Under the pieces are notes generated by a model. The model did not search any database and was not told the origin of the DNA. It saw nothing but the letters and a program-made list of their open reading frames with translations. 64,000 bases of DNA, from the NCBI GenBank assembly GCA_963575745.1, contig CAUYUJ010015498.1, positions 175,310 through 239,309 of the forward strand. The letters are read 5' to 3'. Positions within the stretch are counted from its first letter, which is position 1. Every line of letters starts with the position of its first letter. This DNA comes from Prorocentrum cordatum. Taxonomy: Eukaryota > Sar > Dinophyceae > Prorocentrales > Prorocentraceae. Shown here piece by piece: positions 31,905 through 42,669 of this stretch. The translations under genes and the position numbers were made by a program.

Positions 31905-32705
31905 AGGGAACCCTCTCCTCCTTCTCCTCTCCGCCTCCTCCTCCTCCTCCTCCTCCTCCTCCTCCTCCTCTTTCCTACTCCTCCTCTTTCCTCCTCCTCC
32001 TCCTCCTCCTCCTCCTGCGTCCTCCTCCTCTTCCTCCTCCCCCCTCCTCCTCCTCCTCCTCCTCCTCCTCCTCCTCCTCCTCCCTCCGCCTCCTCTCCTC
32101 CTCCTCCTCCCCTCCTCGCCCTCCCCTCCTCCTCCTCCTCCTCGTTCTCCTCGTCTTCCTCCCTCCTCCTCCTCCTCCTTCTCCTCCTCCTCCTCCTCCT
32201 CTCCTCCTCCTCCTCCTCCTCCTCTTCCTCCTCCTCCTCCTCCTCCGCCGCCCTCCTCCTCCTCCTCCTCCTCCTCCTCCTCCTCCTCCTCCTCCTCCTC
32301 CTCTCGCCTTCCTCTCTCCTTCCTGCCTCCTGCCTCTCTCCTCCCTCCTCCTTTCTTCATCGGGGCAGGCGTCCCGCAATGCCCCCGTCGAGCGAGATAG
32401 CCTCCTTGCTCCTTCTCCTCATCATGTTTCCTCCTCTTCCTTCTCCTCTTCCTCCTCCTCCTCCTCCTCCTCATCCTCCCGAAGATTCGGAAAGTCCTGT
32501 CCCCCAGGCCGCCGACACCTCCGCCGCGGCCGAGGGAAGACGCGATGCGAGGCATCGGGGGGGCACCCGGGCGGGCGGCCTGATCGGGCGGTGCGTTGCG
32601 ACGGGGAGGGGTGTGAAGTCCTCCTCCGCCGCCTCCGCCTCCTCCTCCTGCTCTCCCTCCTTCCCCGCCTGTTCCTCGTTTTCCTCCTCCTCCTCCTTCT
32701 TTCCA
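31905..32705. repeat. (TCC)n-rich tract, about 800 bp with breaks
   Basis: TCC units dominate 31905-32350 and 32435-32480 and resume 32610-32705. Intervening DNA (32350-32430, 32485-32610) is GC-rich. Opposite-strand poly-Glu, -Gly or -Arg frames (up to 474 codons) are artefacts of the tract. Confidence 0.9.
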
Positions 32706-32944
32706 ATGGCTTTCTCTTGGCTCCCACCAATCGAAGGGGCTGCGCAGAGGGCCCCCCGAACAACATCGACCACCTCCCCCCCGCACCAGTAGGACGAAGC
32801 CCGAAGGCCAGGGCCGTCTTATTGGCGCAGGGAGGAGGCCCAGATGCCTGGCTGCCCCTAAACCGCCGCACCGCAGGGGCGGGTGGGCCGATCCTCCTGA
32901 CCGTCCTCGGACCGAAGGGGGAGGATCAACAAATAACAAGCTAC

Positions 32945-33967
32945 TCACACAACTGGCCCCACCACTCGGCCGCCTCAGGGTCATCTGCCGCGCGGGTCAG
33001 GGGCCATGACTGAGATATGCGCAGGCCCTTCGGCCATGGGCACCTCCCTGTCAGAATCTGCGCACGCTGTTCATCAGAAGTTTGGCTGCAGGGGCCCGCC
33101 AGCTGTCGGGGGAGCCCCGGTGTGTAGGCCCCGCACTCGAAACAAGAAGAACAGAAAGGCAAACCAGGTTCCCCCACCCGACAACCAGACAAATTATGGG
33201 AACGGAGCGGGGGAGAGCGACGAATGTCTATCAAAACTGGGGGGTTAAAGCTGCACGTGTACCTGGAGCCCTGTCTTTGAAACGATTCGGCGCACTTGCA
33301 CCTCCAACATGAATCATTCCCCAAGCACGCGGCGGGGACGGCCACAGGGCAACAACCCCGGCATCGGGACCCTAGGCTCCTTGGCCAAATCCCCGAAGAG
33401 CTCTTTCGCCGTCTGGATGTCACCTAGAAGCTGACTCATTCCTACTGCCACCTCCTCCCAGCCCGCAAGACATACATCGTAGAGATGTATATCTTGAAGC
33501 ACGGGCAAACGGTGTGAGTGTACTCCATCTCTGGCGTACTCGTCGGCCTTGTCGTTCCCCGCCGTGTGGCGGGCTGCGATGCCTGAGCACTCTGAGCAAA
33601 CGTGCGCCTTGACCTTTTTCAGACTGAAAGCAGTTACTCTTGACCTGTCAAGGGCACGCCATACTTCTGACAGCGGGCTGGCTCATCAGAGGGCGGCGAA
33701 GAGCTTGTTGTAGTCTCCGAGCAAGGCCTGGCAGTCGATATGCACTAGATACGACTCTGTGGAGTTTTCCTCTAGGGCCTCGAGGTGCTGAACGCCCGGG
33801 AGGAGCCAGAAGACTTCGCCAAAAACTGCAATCTGAGGAAGGAATCCAGGAACGTTTCCAAAGATGCCTCCGAGAAACTTGCCATTGTCGTCTACGGAAA
33901 CAAATCCCCAACCCGCCTCGGCAACATGGTCATGCGTCGGCCCTCTGCAAGACCCATCACTGCACAT
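32945..33967 (-). pseudogene. Decayed LINE RNase H and C-terminal domain
   Basis: Minus frame from 33967 reads MCSDGSC (first catalytic Asp), AEAGWGFVSVDDNGKF, FGEVFWLLPGV (catalytic Glu position) and YLVHIDCQALLGDYNK (second Asp). Two adjacent stops (TGA TGA, 33683-33688) follow. The same frame continues LSEVWRALDRSRVTAFSLKK, VKAHV and AGNDKADEYARDG, the closing His/Asn/Asp block of RNase H, to a stop at 33314. This matches retroelement-type RNase H in order and spacing. A neighbouring frame (33423-32945) gives HNLSGCRVGE, FCSSCFECGAY, LAGPC and QRAQILTGRCPWPKG, a Cys-rich tail of the sort that follows RNase H in such elements. Double stop plus frameshift: inactive. The 5' side runs into a TCC tract, so RT is missing. 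Confidence 0.75.
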
Positions 33968-34007
33968 ATACCCGTTCAGGTTGGACTTGAAGGGTGATGT
34001 GGGCCCC

Positions 34008-34105
34008 TTTTCCTCCTCCTCCTTCTCCCCCTCCTCCTCCTCCTCCCCCTCCTCCTCCTCCTCCTCCTCCTCCCACTCCTCCTACTCCTCCTCCTCCTCC
34101 TCCTA
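34008..34105. repeat. (TCC)n microsatellite
   Basis: TCC units with CCC changes, between the RNase H remnant and MITE T copy 4. Confidence 0.95.
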
Positions 34106-34123
34106 CGAGGAAGCTTGGGCGTA

Positions 34124-34295
34124 CAGTCAACCCGTATAGTAAGGATACGCGTTAAGGATGCAAGGGCCTTGAAGAACCGTATCGACGTCATTCAAACAAG
34201 GCAGGCCAGCGAAAGTGGCTAAGGATGGGCCGGAGGGGCAAGGATGCAAGGGTAGCCTTGGGATGATTGCCCATCCTTACTATGCTCGTTGACTG
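34124..34295. mobile_element. MITE family T, copy 4
   Basis: CAGTCAACCCGTATAGTAAG left end, identical to copy 1; right end CCTTACTATGCTCGTTGACTG. Interior GGATGGGCCGGAGGGGCAAG and GCAAGGGTAGCC. TA precedes the left end; CA follows the right end. Confidence 0.85.
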
Positions 34296-34904
34296 CATAG
34301 GGTCGGGGAGGCGGAGGGGCCGGACGGAATGGAGGAGATGAAAGGGCGGAGGGAGAAAGAGAGGGAGACGGACCATGAGCATCAGCAGCAGGAGCAGGAG
34401 GGGGAGGAGGGGGAGGGCGGGGACGAGGGGGAGAAGAAAGAGGATGGGAGGAAGAGCAGGGGGTGTATGATGCCCCGAGTGCGGGTGGAAACCAATCCTT
34501 CCCTACACGATAAGCACGCAACACCAGTATCCGAGCGACATTTCGCTGCCCAGGTGGCCGTTGAACAGGAAGGCCATCACGCCGAGCACGCCCCACATGG
34601 ACGCCTGTGGAAGGGTCTCCTCGCCCTCCCCCCGACCCCTAATCCTCTGACCCAGTACACGCCTAAGATCGAAGGTGTGCCGGTCGCTGCAAAGGGACTG
34701 GTGGAGCCTGATCTAGCTTGGAGGTGGAGCACGCCCCCTCGAACACCTGGGCCGCCTTCATTCCTCCTCCCTCCTCCCTCCCGCCTCCTCCTCCTCCTCC
34801 TCATGACGACCTCAGGAGAACAACGGTTCTATCACATACGCGCCCCTGCGTGACCTGGGATGAGGGGCAACGATCGGGGGGGGCCGGCTCAGAAGGGGGA
34901 ACCC
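34296..34904. other. No feature recognised
   Basis: Purine-rich 34310-34460; TCC-rich patch near 34765-34800. No supported gene. Confidence 0.4.
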
Positions 34905-35045
34905 TCGAGCTGAAGTCGGCGATGCAGCGCCGATAGTTCGACGATATGCCCCCGATAGCGAAACCGCACATGCCTGGGCGGGGTGGGCTATCGGGTCCCT
35001 ATCGGCGATGTGTGGGCGATTCGGGGTCGATGCAGTTCTCCCAGA
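34905..35045. repeat. Dispersed repeat, pair with 5988-6110
   Basis: GTCGGCGATGCAGCGCCGAT, GCCCCCGATAGCGAA, GGGCTATCGGG in the same order as 5988-6110. Confidence 0.5.
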
Positions 35046-35177
35046 GCCTATCCCGCCATGCGTTGCCCCTGATTTCCGCCCTCGCGCCGACCTCTGGAGC
35101 GGAAAGGCTGCATCTACATTCGTGGCCTGGACTGCGAAGCGCGGTCATCTTCGCGCCCCTACGGGTGACCTGAGACA

Positions 35178-35322
35178 TGGTGATGCTGTGGCTGCTGCTG
35201 ATGCTGATGCTGATGCTGATGATGATGATGATGATGATGACGATGATGCTGATACTGATGCTGATGACGATGACGATGACGATGACGATGATGATGATGA
35301 TGATGATGCTGATTCTGATGAT

Positions 35323-35418
<96 letters not shown>

Positions 35419-35530
35419 GCGGTGGTGGTGATGATGATAATGATACTGATTATGATTATGATGATGATGATGATGACGATGATGATGATGAAGAAGAAGA
35501 AGAAGAAGAAGAAGAAGAATAAGAAGAAGA
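35178..35530. repeat. (GAT)n tract ending in (GAA)n
   Basis: GCT/GAT units, a pure ATG/GAT core 35325-35418, a degenerate part, then GAA units 35491-35530. Plus frames give poly-Asp and poly-Met, minus frames poly-Ile and poly-Ser. Confidence 0.95.
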
Positions 35531-35919
35531 AGGCTGTGGGTTCTCGACGTCTTTCGCCAGTGTGTACGTGACCCCTGCCATGGACCTCCTCAGGAGCCCC
35601 CCCCCAGCAGGTCACCCTTGATATATACCTCGACGACTACGGACTGTCGAGTTCGGGCACTGGAACATCGGTCGTGCCGCCCCTGAAGAAGGCGTCCGTG
35701 AAGCTGTTGTTTTCCCAAGGGTATGGTGTGGAGCCCACAGACAATGCAGCAGTTGTCTCCTCCCCGCCATGGGTAGGGGCAGCCAGCAGAGGATTTTCTC
35801 GAACACCGTGGCGGCCCGCCCTCCGACGCCCACGCAGCGGTCAAATTTGGAGTCGACGACGCAGCTGGACAGGCTCGTCGCTCGAAAGGTCGGGGCAAAA
35901 ATAGAAGAAGAACAAAAAA
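35531..35919. other. No feature recognised
   Basis: Unassigned DNA, no supported gene. Confidence 0.4.
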
Positions 35920-36078
35920 CATAAACACAAACTTTTGGCGCTCCGCGGATTTTTGGGATTCGCGCTGGACCCCCTCCCTGGCGCGCGGAGCGCACCAGGG
36001 GCGGCGCCGGAGGCGCCGCCGGGGGGCCCAACCGCGGATCCAAGAAATCTGCGCGGAGCGCCAACATTTTATGCTTTG
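35920..36078. mobile_element. MITE family C, copy 2
   Basis: CATAAACACAAACTTTTGGC and right end GCGCCAACATTTTATGCTTT; interior GGCGCCGGAGGCGCCGCC. Followed by copy 3 after 119 bp. Flanks of both (AATAGAAGAAGAA left; TTCGAG(A/T)A.G...ATCGTTTTGCC right) are also alike, so the two sit in a tandem duplication. Confidence 0.8.
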
Positions 36079-36197
36079 TTCTTCTTCGAGAATAGGGGAT
36101 TGACTACATCATCGTTTTGCCCCCTATTTTCGACGGGTCTACAAACGCATATGTAGAGAGTCAGGCAAGCCAATAGAAGAAGAAACAATGGCATGAA

Positions 36198-36354
36198 CAT
36201 AAACTTTTGGCGCTTCGCACGGATTTCTTGGATCTGCACTGGACCCACCTCCCTGGCGCGCGGAGCGCGCAGGGGACGGCGCCAGAGGCGCCGCCACGGG
36301 GCCCCATCGCAGATCCAAGAAATTCGCGGGGAGCGCCAAAAGCTTATGCTTATG
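36198..36354. mobile_element. MITE family C, copy 3
   Basis: CATAAACTTTTGGCGCTTCG and GAGCGCCAAAAGCTTATGCT form the TIRs; interior GGCGCCAGAGGCGCCGCC. Confidence 0.85.
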
Positions 36355-37060
36355 GCGATGTTTCTGCTTCGAGTAGGGAGATCGAGTACAGAATCGTTTT
36401 GCCCAGTTTTACCGTCGGATCTACAAGTGCATGAAGTGAGAAAGACTGGGGGCTGCCCAGCGCTGACAAGAAAGAGAGGTTGGCTAAACCTGCCTCAATG
36501 CTACATGAGGCTCAGAAGGGGTAGCGCCAGGTCGATGCCGGGAGCGCTCGACGAGCTTGCCACGGCAAAGCTCCACGTCGGAGTCCGAGACTGCACACGT
36601 CTGGGTTATATGGAAATACGATACGAGAAGATAGCCAAGAACTCGCAAGAGGTGTGATGTTATCCGCGAAAGTTATGCTGCATAAACGCAACAGAGCAAA
36701 CATGTCGTCGGCAACAGCTCCACCAAGCTAAGATGCAGATATTGATGCGTTGCAATGCGACAATGGAAGCGGCGAGCTAAGACTTCCCCTTTCCGCCGGA
36801 CATCCCGCCCTTGCCAGGGGCTGTGTTGGGATACGGCTCTTGACGTGCCATCTTTGCCGATGTCGTCCGAGGAGCCGCACGGAGAGTGCCAGAGACATCG
36901 GAGGCCAGATCACCAGGGCCGAGAGTATGGCCCGAGACCTCTGGACCAGCAGCGCTGCCAACTCCAGAGTCCTGGATCTGCAGCTGAGCAGGCAAGCCGG
37001 GCGCCAAGCCACTGGCAAGCCAAGGCGCCAAGAGCAGCAGATGCAGAGCGTCGCGGCTAC
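36355..37060. other. Unassigned; possible coding tail on minus strand
   Basis: A minus frame ends near 36777 with APGKGGMSGGKGKS, a tail that looks protein-like, but upstream it runs into MITE D. No family recognised; no gene asserted. Confidence 0.25.
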
Positions 37061-37231
37061 ACGCAAGATTGACCCTGGGCAAGAGTGACCTTGCGCGGCC
37101 TTTTGGGGGGCCGCGGGGGGGGGGGCCGAACACGAGCGCGCAAGACGCTACCACCGCACCGCGCTCGGCGATCGGGGGACCCCGGTGGGCCCGCACCCAG
37201 GGTCGCTCCGGCGAAAGGTCACTCTTGCGCG
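37061..37231. mobile_element. MITE family D, copy 1
   Basis: ACGCAAGATTGACCCTGGGC and ...GGTCACTCTTGCGCG are inverted ends. A second inner inverted pair (GAGTGACC / GGTCGCTC) and a G/C run (GGGGGGCCGCGGGGG) lie inside. Matches 45430-45595 in the same order. Confidence 0.75.
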
Positions 37232-38104
37232 TAGCCGAGAGAGTCGGGCAAGCCAGTCGCCACTGCTCGGCCCCCCTCCCCGCACCCCCTCAACAGAAGC
37301 CTGGAGCGGCGCCGCAGGCGCTCCGAGGGTCGGGGGCCCCGCTCGGGGCCCGGTGCGGTCGCGAGGATCTGCGCGGACCTCCGAGAGCATGCGCCTGCTC
37401 AAGCGGCACAGCCAGGCCCAGGACGGAAGAGCGTCCAGAAGAGGAAGCAACATACAGTCATCGGCCCGACCTGAGGAACGACGAACAAGGACCGCAGCCC
37501 CTTTTTCCCGAGGAATAACGCATAAGGAGCGATGCATCATCAACAAAACATGAGGAACGATCAATAACGCATTCAAGCCTAAGAAACGACCGAACCCCTT
37601 TTGAAAAGTAAGTGTTCCTTAGTCAAGCCGCTCACTGTAAAAACAAAATTCTGGCGCTCCGCATGAATTCCTGGATTCGCGCAAGAACAGGAAACCCTCC
37701 GCCGGCCAACACACCCCAGATCAGAAGATCACCGGGGGTACCCTCCCTCAGAAAATGTACAAGTGAGAGGCCAGCAAAAACACGAAGGCCATTAGGGCAC
37801 CCTCCCCGAACCGACCTGACTGTCACCCATCTATTGGTAGTGCTTTGCGCATCCGAAGCTACTCTCGCATTGGGTAGCCTAGGGATAGCTAAGTTCGCGC
37901 TTCACGCTGCGCGAGGCGCGGAAGAAGCTCGCGCTCTCGCGCCGCCCCCTATCCTCCTCCTCCTCCTCCTCCTCCTCCTCCTCCTCCTCTTCCTCCTCGT
38001 ATCCCCCCGAGGGCGAGTGGTGACGACGGGGGGAGGGGAAAAGAGGATGAGGCATCGCGGGCTGCGAAGCGAGAGCCGCGAATCACTCTAGGTGGCGACC
38101 TTCA
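37232..38104. other. Unassigned; short family C-like fragment and TCC tract
   Basis: TCTGGCGCTCCGCATGAATTC with TGGATTCGCGC (37651-37685) resembles one arm of MITE C. A TCC tract spans 37952-37998. No gene supported. Confidence 0.4.
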
Positions 38105-38106
38105 AA

Positions 38107-38184
38107 TCGATGGGTGGCGGGGGTAGGGTTCAGACTGCGCCACGCGCTCGGCAAGTTCCGAACCTTGCCCCCGCCGCCCATCGA
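38107..38184. repeat. 25-bp inverted repeat (hairpin)
   Basis: TCGATGGGTGGCGGGGGTAG and its near-inverse ending GCCCCCGCCGCCCATCGA flank a 28-bp loop region. Confidence 0.7.
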
Positions 38185-38216
38185 GTTACCCGAGATCGTG
38201 GATCGGCAGGGTTGAA

Positions 38217-38345
38217 TGGGCTCAGGGACACACAAACTAATAGACACAAATCCCAAGAGTCCTCATCTGTTCCAATCTTCTCTGCAGCTTCGTCTCCCCC
38301 CACGTCTCATATTCTCCCATCTTTTCCCTGGAATTGTCCTCCTCC
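38217..38345 (+). repeat. DR1 dispersed repeat, 3' fragment
   Basis: CTCAGGGACACACAAACTAA, TAGACACAAATCCCA and TTCGTCTCCCCCCAC as in the DR1 tail; ends in a TCC tract (38338-38402). Confidence 0.65.
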
Positions 38346-38425
38346 TCCTCCTCCTCCACCTCCTCCTCCCCCTCCTCCACCACCTCCTCGTCCTCCTCCA
38401 TTCCTTTTCCTGGTACCAAATTTCT

Positions 38426-39055
38426 CCCTGTCGCACCCCGAGGCAAGTTTTTAGGGCGGGCCAGGCGTTTCGCCTGAGACATCCTCACCACGTATGACCC
38501 TGAAGCTTCAAACTTGGCAAGAGGTTCACAGATGGAGGGCGGGTCGCTTTCAAAATGTGGTTCTGGCCTTAGAGCCGCGCACATTCGTTTTTAACATTTG
38601 CAAGAGCGCCGCGCACATTCGCTTTGAACCATTGCAAGGGTTTCACGGATTGAGGGCGGTTCCACTTCAAAATGTGGCTCTCGGCTTTGCGCCGCGCACA
38701 TGTGTTTCAAACACTTGCAAGGGTTTCACGGATTATCATGATGAAAGACAGTTCCAGCAATCATGTTTTTTGGTGAGATTCAGGACTATGAGGGCGCAAC
38801 AGTTACGTTCATTTGCGGCGCTCAAATCCCAATAATGGCGTTCTGGCACGATCCAGGATCGTCAAAACGCAACAGTCAAGTTGATCCGTGGCGTTGGAAT
38901 CCCGAGGACAATGCTTTGGCATGTTTCAGGGTCTTCAAACGGTTGTCTTCCAACGAGGCAGTTCCCCGAATGGAAGTGAACCGTTGTATAGGGCCTGTGC
39001 AGAGGGAGCTTGGAGGGAGGGTGTATTCCAACATCGTTGATGACTCTTGGGTTTA
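38426..39055 (+). repeat. DR2 dispersed repeat, copy 1 (partner 62732-63455)
   Basis: Both copies begin with a CGCACCCC(G/T)AG block and GGGCCAGGCGTTTCGCCTGA, then GATCCTGAAGCTTCAA-like text. Next come 2-4 tandem units with TTTCAAAATGTGGCTCTCGC, CGCCGCGCACATTCG and AGATGGAGG. The middle has TGGCGTTCTGGC and GTCA(A/G)AACGCAACAGTCA; the end has TCTTGGGTT.(A/G) before a TCC tract. No coding frame spans it. Confidence 0.8.
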
Positions 39056-39850
39056 TCCTCCTCCTCCTCCTCCTCCTCCTCCTCCTCCTGCTGCGACGCG
39101 CGAGCAGCGAAGAGCTTCGCGCCCCCGCGGCGGCCCGTTTGGCCCCCCCGCGGGGGGGGGCGCGCCGCGGAGAGGCGGGCCGGCTGCAGCGGCAGCTTGG
39201 CGGCACCCGCGTGGCGCGCCGCCGCGTGCGCGGGCTCGGCGGGGGGCATGCCTGAAGGGGGTCGGGGGCGGAGGAGGGGGAGGAGGAGGAGGAGGAGGAG
39301 GAGGAGGAGGAGGAGGAGGAGGAGGAGGAGGAGGAGGAGGAGGAGGAGGAGGAGGAGGAGGAGGAGGAGGAGGCGGAGGAGGAGGGAGGAGGGCGGAGGA
39401 GGCGGCGGAGGAGGAGGAGGAGGAGAAGAGAGAGGAGGCGGCGGAGGAGGCAGGGAGGGACGGGGAGGTGAGGGGGGCGGAGGAGGGGAGGGATGGGGAG
39501 GGGAGGTCAGTGGGGCGAAGGAGGGGAGGGATGGAGAGGGGACGGGAGGGGGTTCGGGAGAAGGTGGGGGGAGGAGGCGGCGGAGGACGAGAATGCAGGA
39601 GCCACCGTCCAGTGTCTCCTCCTCCTCCTCCTCGTCTTCCCCGTCCCTCCGCCTCCTCCTCACTCCTCCTCCTCCTCCTCCTCCTCCTCCTCCTCCTCCT
39701 CCTCCTCCTCCTCCTCCTCGGCGGGGGGGTACTGCCAGAAGAGGGTCGGGCGGGGAAGGGGGCGAGGAGGAGGACGACGACGAGGAGGAGGACGATGATG
39801 AGGAGGAGGAGGAGGAGAAGGAGGACGAGGAGGAGAAGGGGAACGGGGAC
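39056..39850. repeat. TCC/GGA compound microsatellite region
   Basis: TCC 39056-39090; GGA 39265-39475 (purest 39275-39372); TCC 39612-39718; GGA 39758-39840. The strand alternation lets the tracts pair as a giant hairpin. The 675-codon plus frame across this region is a repeat translation. Confidence 0.9.
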
Positions 39851-39984
39851 CACACAAACACCCTCGCGTCATGAGGCTACACCGGCGTTTCTTTGTTATG
39901 TGCTCGGCCTCTCTGGGACCGTTCTGCGCCGAAAGACAATGAAACACCGGCTCAGAACGGCTCAGAACGAAAAGCTGGTCTCAC

Positions 39985-40082
39985 GCACAAACGCACGCAC
40001 GCACGCACGCACGCACCCACAAACGCACAAACGCACGCACGCACGCGCACGTATGCACGCACACGCGCACGCGCGCGCACAA

Positions 40083-40116
<34 letters not shown>

Positions 40117-40640
40117 GCGCGCGCACACGCGCACGCGCGAACACGCCGCACACGCACGCGCACACGTGCGCACGCACACGCACAAACACGCGCGCACACA
40201 CACACACGCACACCCGCATTCACGCACACACGCAGACACGCGCATACGGACACACGCACTCACGCACACACAAATACACACACACACACGCAAACACACA
40301 AACACATACACACAAACACATGCAAACACACAACCACACACAAACACGCACACAAACACGCACAAAAACAAACACACAAACAAACACACACACACGCACG
40401 CACGCACGCACGCACGCACGCACCCCCCCCCACACACACACGTACTTACACTTGCACTTGCACTTGCACTTGCACTTGCACTTGCACTTGCACTTGCACT
40501 TGCACTTGCACTTGCACTTGCACTTAACCTTACAATTACAATTACAACTACGCTTACACGTACACTTACACTTACACTTACACTTACACGTACACTTACA
40601 CTTACACTTACACTTGCACTTACACTTACATACACACACG
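39985..40640. repeat. CA/CG dinucleotide tract and (TTGCAC)n/(TTACAC)n hexamers
   Basis: ACGC and ACAC units to 40440, then TTGCAC units (40449-40524, about 13), TTACAA/CTACG, then TTACAC and GTACAC units to 40635. Confidence 0.95.
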
Positions 40641-40645
40641 CGCGC

Positions 40646-40666
40646 CCGTAGCCATGTTGGCTCATG
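40646..40666 (+). other. Relict spliced-leader sequence
   Basis: CCGTAGCCATGTTGGCTCAT followed by G matches 19 of 21 bases of the dinoflagellate SL without indels (differences at positions 11 and 20). CCGTAGG follows 5 bp later (40672), as if a second truncated copy. No GT donor follows directly, so it resembles a leader already joined to an mRNA, not an SL RNA gene. Confidence 0.75.
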
Positions 40667-40789
40667 CTTGTCCGTAGGCCCCCTGCTCCTGGACCTTGTC
40701 CCTCGGCGTACCCTGCGACCCCAGTCCTGCGGGGCAACGCGGCGGGCGTGTGGGACGTGGGGGGTGGGGATTTTGGCTCGGATCGCGTG

Positions 40790-41825
40790 ATGGCGTCGGG
40801 GGGCCGCCCTGCGTGGTGGAGGCCTGTGCGCGCGCGGGAGACTGCGCAGCTCGGCGCGTCGGCGGCTCGGCGGGCGGCCCGCCGCCGGGCGCAGCTGGCC
40901 TGCGAGGCAGGCTTACGGCGTGCGTGGGCGGACCTGGGCGCTGCGCCGCCGGGCTCATGAGTGACCGCGAGCGGGCAGCACGCCCAACACTGTCGCTGGG
41001 GCGTTTGCGGCGCAGGCGCAACGCCGCGTGCGCCTCGCGGCTTCACGCAGGCCACCGACGAGGAGCTCAAGTGGGCTGCTGCAGGGCCCCGCCTTGGAGC
41101 GGCCCTCGGCTATGAACCATTCTGCGTGGATGCCACGGGGTACGTGGCGGAGGTCATGATGCACGTCGACGTCCTTCCCGACGGCCCCGCCCCTGGCCAT
41201 CCCGCGGCGGCGGCGGAGGATCGGCCCAGAGGGGTGCGGGAGGCCGCCCCTCCCTTCGTGTAGCACGCGGAGGCGTGGCCAGCTGCCGAGGCTGTGCCGC
41301 GAGCGGCGGAGGAGGGCGCGGCGGACGAGGTGCGAGGCAGCCGATGGTCGTGCGGTGCCGTGGTCTGCTCATCCTGTGCGCTGGGCCCTGCCCGCGGCTG
41401 CACGCGCGGTGGGGGCCGCGACGACGCTGCAGCGGAGGGTATGCCCGCGCCGTGCACGCCGTGGCCGAGGACCCGGGAGCGGCCCCGGGGTCCTCTCCCA
41501 CGTGGAGGTGGTGAAGGACGGCCCTGACCGCACGCCGATGAACACGGTCTCGGGGGCCGTACCGATTCTTGGCGAGAAGGCTAGCGAGGGTCAGGACTCG
41601 GGCGTCCAGTTCATCGTGGACGATGCCCCTGGCTTCTGCTTGCCTGCGGCCTGGACCGCGGTTGCGGCCGCGAGGGCGCTGCGGCGGCGATCGGGCCAGC
41701 CTTTCGTGCGACGCCGTGCGGAGCTGGCAGGCGAGGCCCTGGCAGCGACGCAGCGGCTCCGCACGCTCTTCAACGCCTGGTGGGAGGTCTGGCCGTACGT
41801 CAACGACGACGCTATACCCCGCTAG
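40790..41825 (+). pseudogene. SL-headed retrocopied mRNA, frame-broken
   Basis: Starting at ATG 40790 ([20 protein letters not shown]), 123 nt after the SL relic, one frame stays protein-like across a TGA at 40958. It gives [20 protein letters not shown], then [20 protein letters not shown] and HVDVLP, stops at 41261 and resumes to 41527. A different frame then reads [55 protein letters not shown] to a stop at 41823. The LGYE..CVDATGYVAEVM segment faintly recalls the GYV.V block of Tpt1/KptA RNA 2'-phosphotransferases, not enough to name it. No introns are needed. Stops and a frame change argue for a decayed processed copy; the island lies between two CA tracts. Confidence 0.5.
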
Positions 41826-42089
41826 CAGCGCGGGGTTCAGCTTTTTGTCCCCCCCACGGGGCCTGGAGCTGAAGGGGCCCGCCGTGGGGCCTGGGGCTGG
41901 ATGAGGCCACGGAGGGCCCTCGATCCTTGCCTCGGGGTGCTGGTGGGCGCAGCCCAAGCACGGCAGCTCGGTGGAAGCAGGCCAAGCCCCCGAGACGGCT
42001 CGGCAGGCGGCAGGCGCGTGCCGCTCGAGAGCCCTGCGCACGGCCGCGGCGAGGTGAAGACGCCCCGGGGTCGATAATGCACCAGAAGC

Positions 42090-42179
42090 ACCGAAAACAC
42101 ACACACACGCAAGCACGCACGCACGCACGCACGCACCAACGCACACACACACCACACACACACGTACACACAGACACAG

Positions 42180-42213
<34 letters not shown>

Positions 42214-42634
42214 AGACGCACACATACACACACCACACACACGAACACCCTCACGCACACGCACATGCACACGGCACACGCAGACGCACGCGCACATGAA
42301 ACTACACACACGCACACACACACACACGCGGACACACGCGGACACACGCGCACACGCGCGCACGCACACACGCACAAAAGGACAAGCGAACTCACTCACA
42401 CCCACACGCACGCACGCGCACACACACAGAGACACACACACGCGCACATACGCGTCCACGCGCAAGCATACGCACACACACACACACACTCACTCACCCA
42501 CGCGCAAACACACACGCTCGCTCTCTCTCTCTCTCTCTCACACAGACACACACCCACACACACACACACGCACAGACGTGCACACAAAAACACACACACA
42601 CGCACGCACACACGCGCGCGCTCGCACGCGCACG

Positions 42635-42669
<35 letters not shown>

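Noticed and set aside
31560-32984. 474-codon minus frame with poly-Glu and poly-Gly
   Set aside because: Opposite strand of a TCC tract; frames on both strands are equally open.
40449-40524. Telomere-like repeat
   Set aside because: The unit TTGCAC is not a known telomere unit (dinoflagellates use TTTAGGG); it grades into CA and TTACAC repeats.
40646-40666. An SL RNA gene
   Set aside because: No GT donor or SL RNA intron follows the 21-mer; the neighbouring sequence is coding-like.
38763-40790. 675-codon plus frame
   Set aside because: Runs through GGA, TCC and CA tracts; low-complexity throughout, with no conserved domain.
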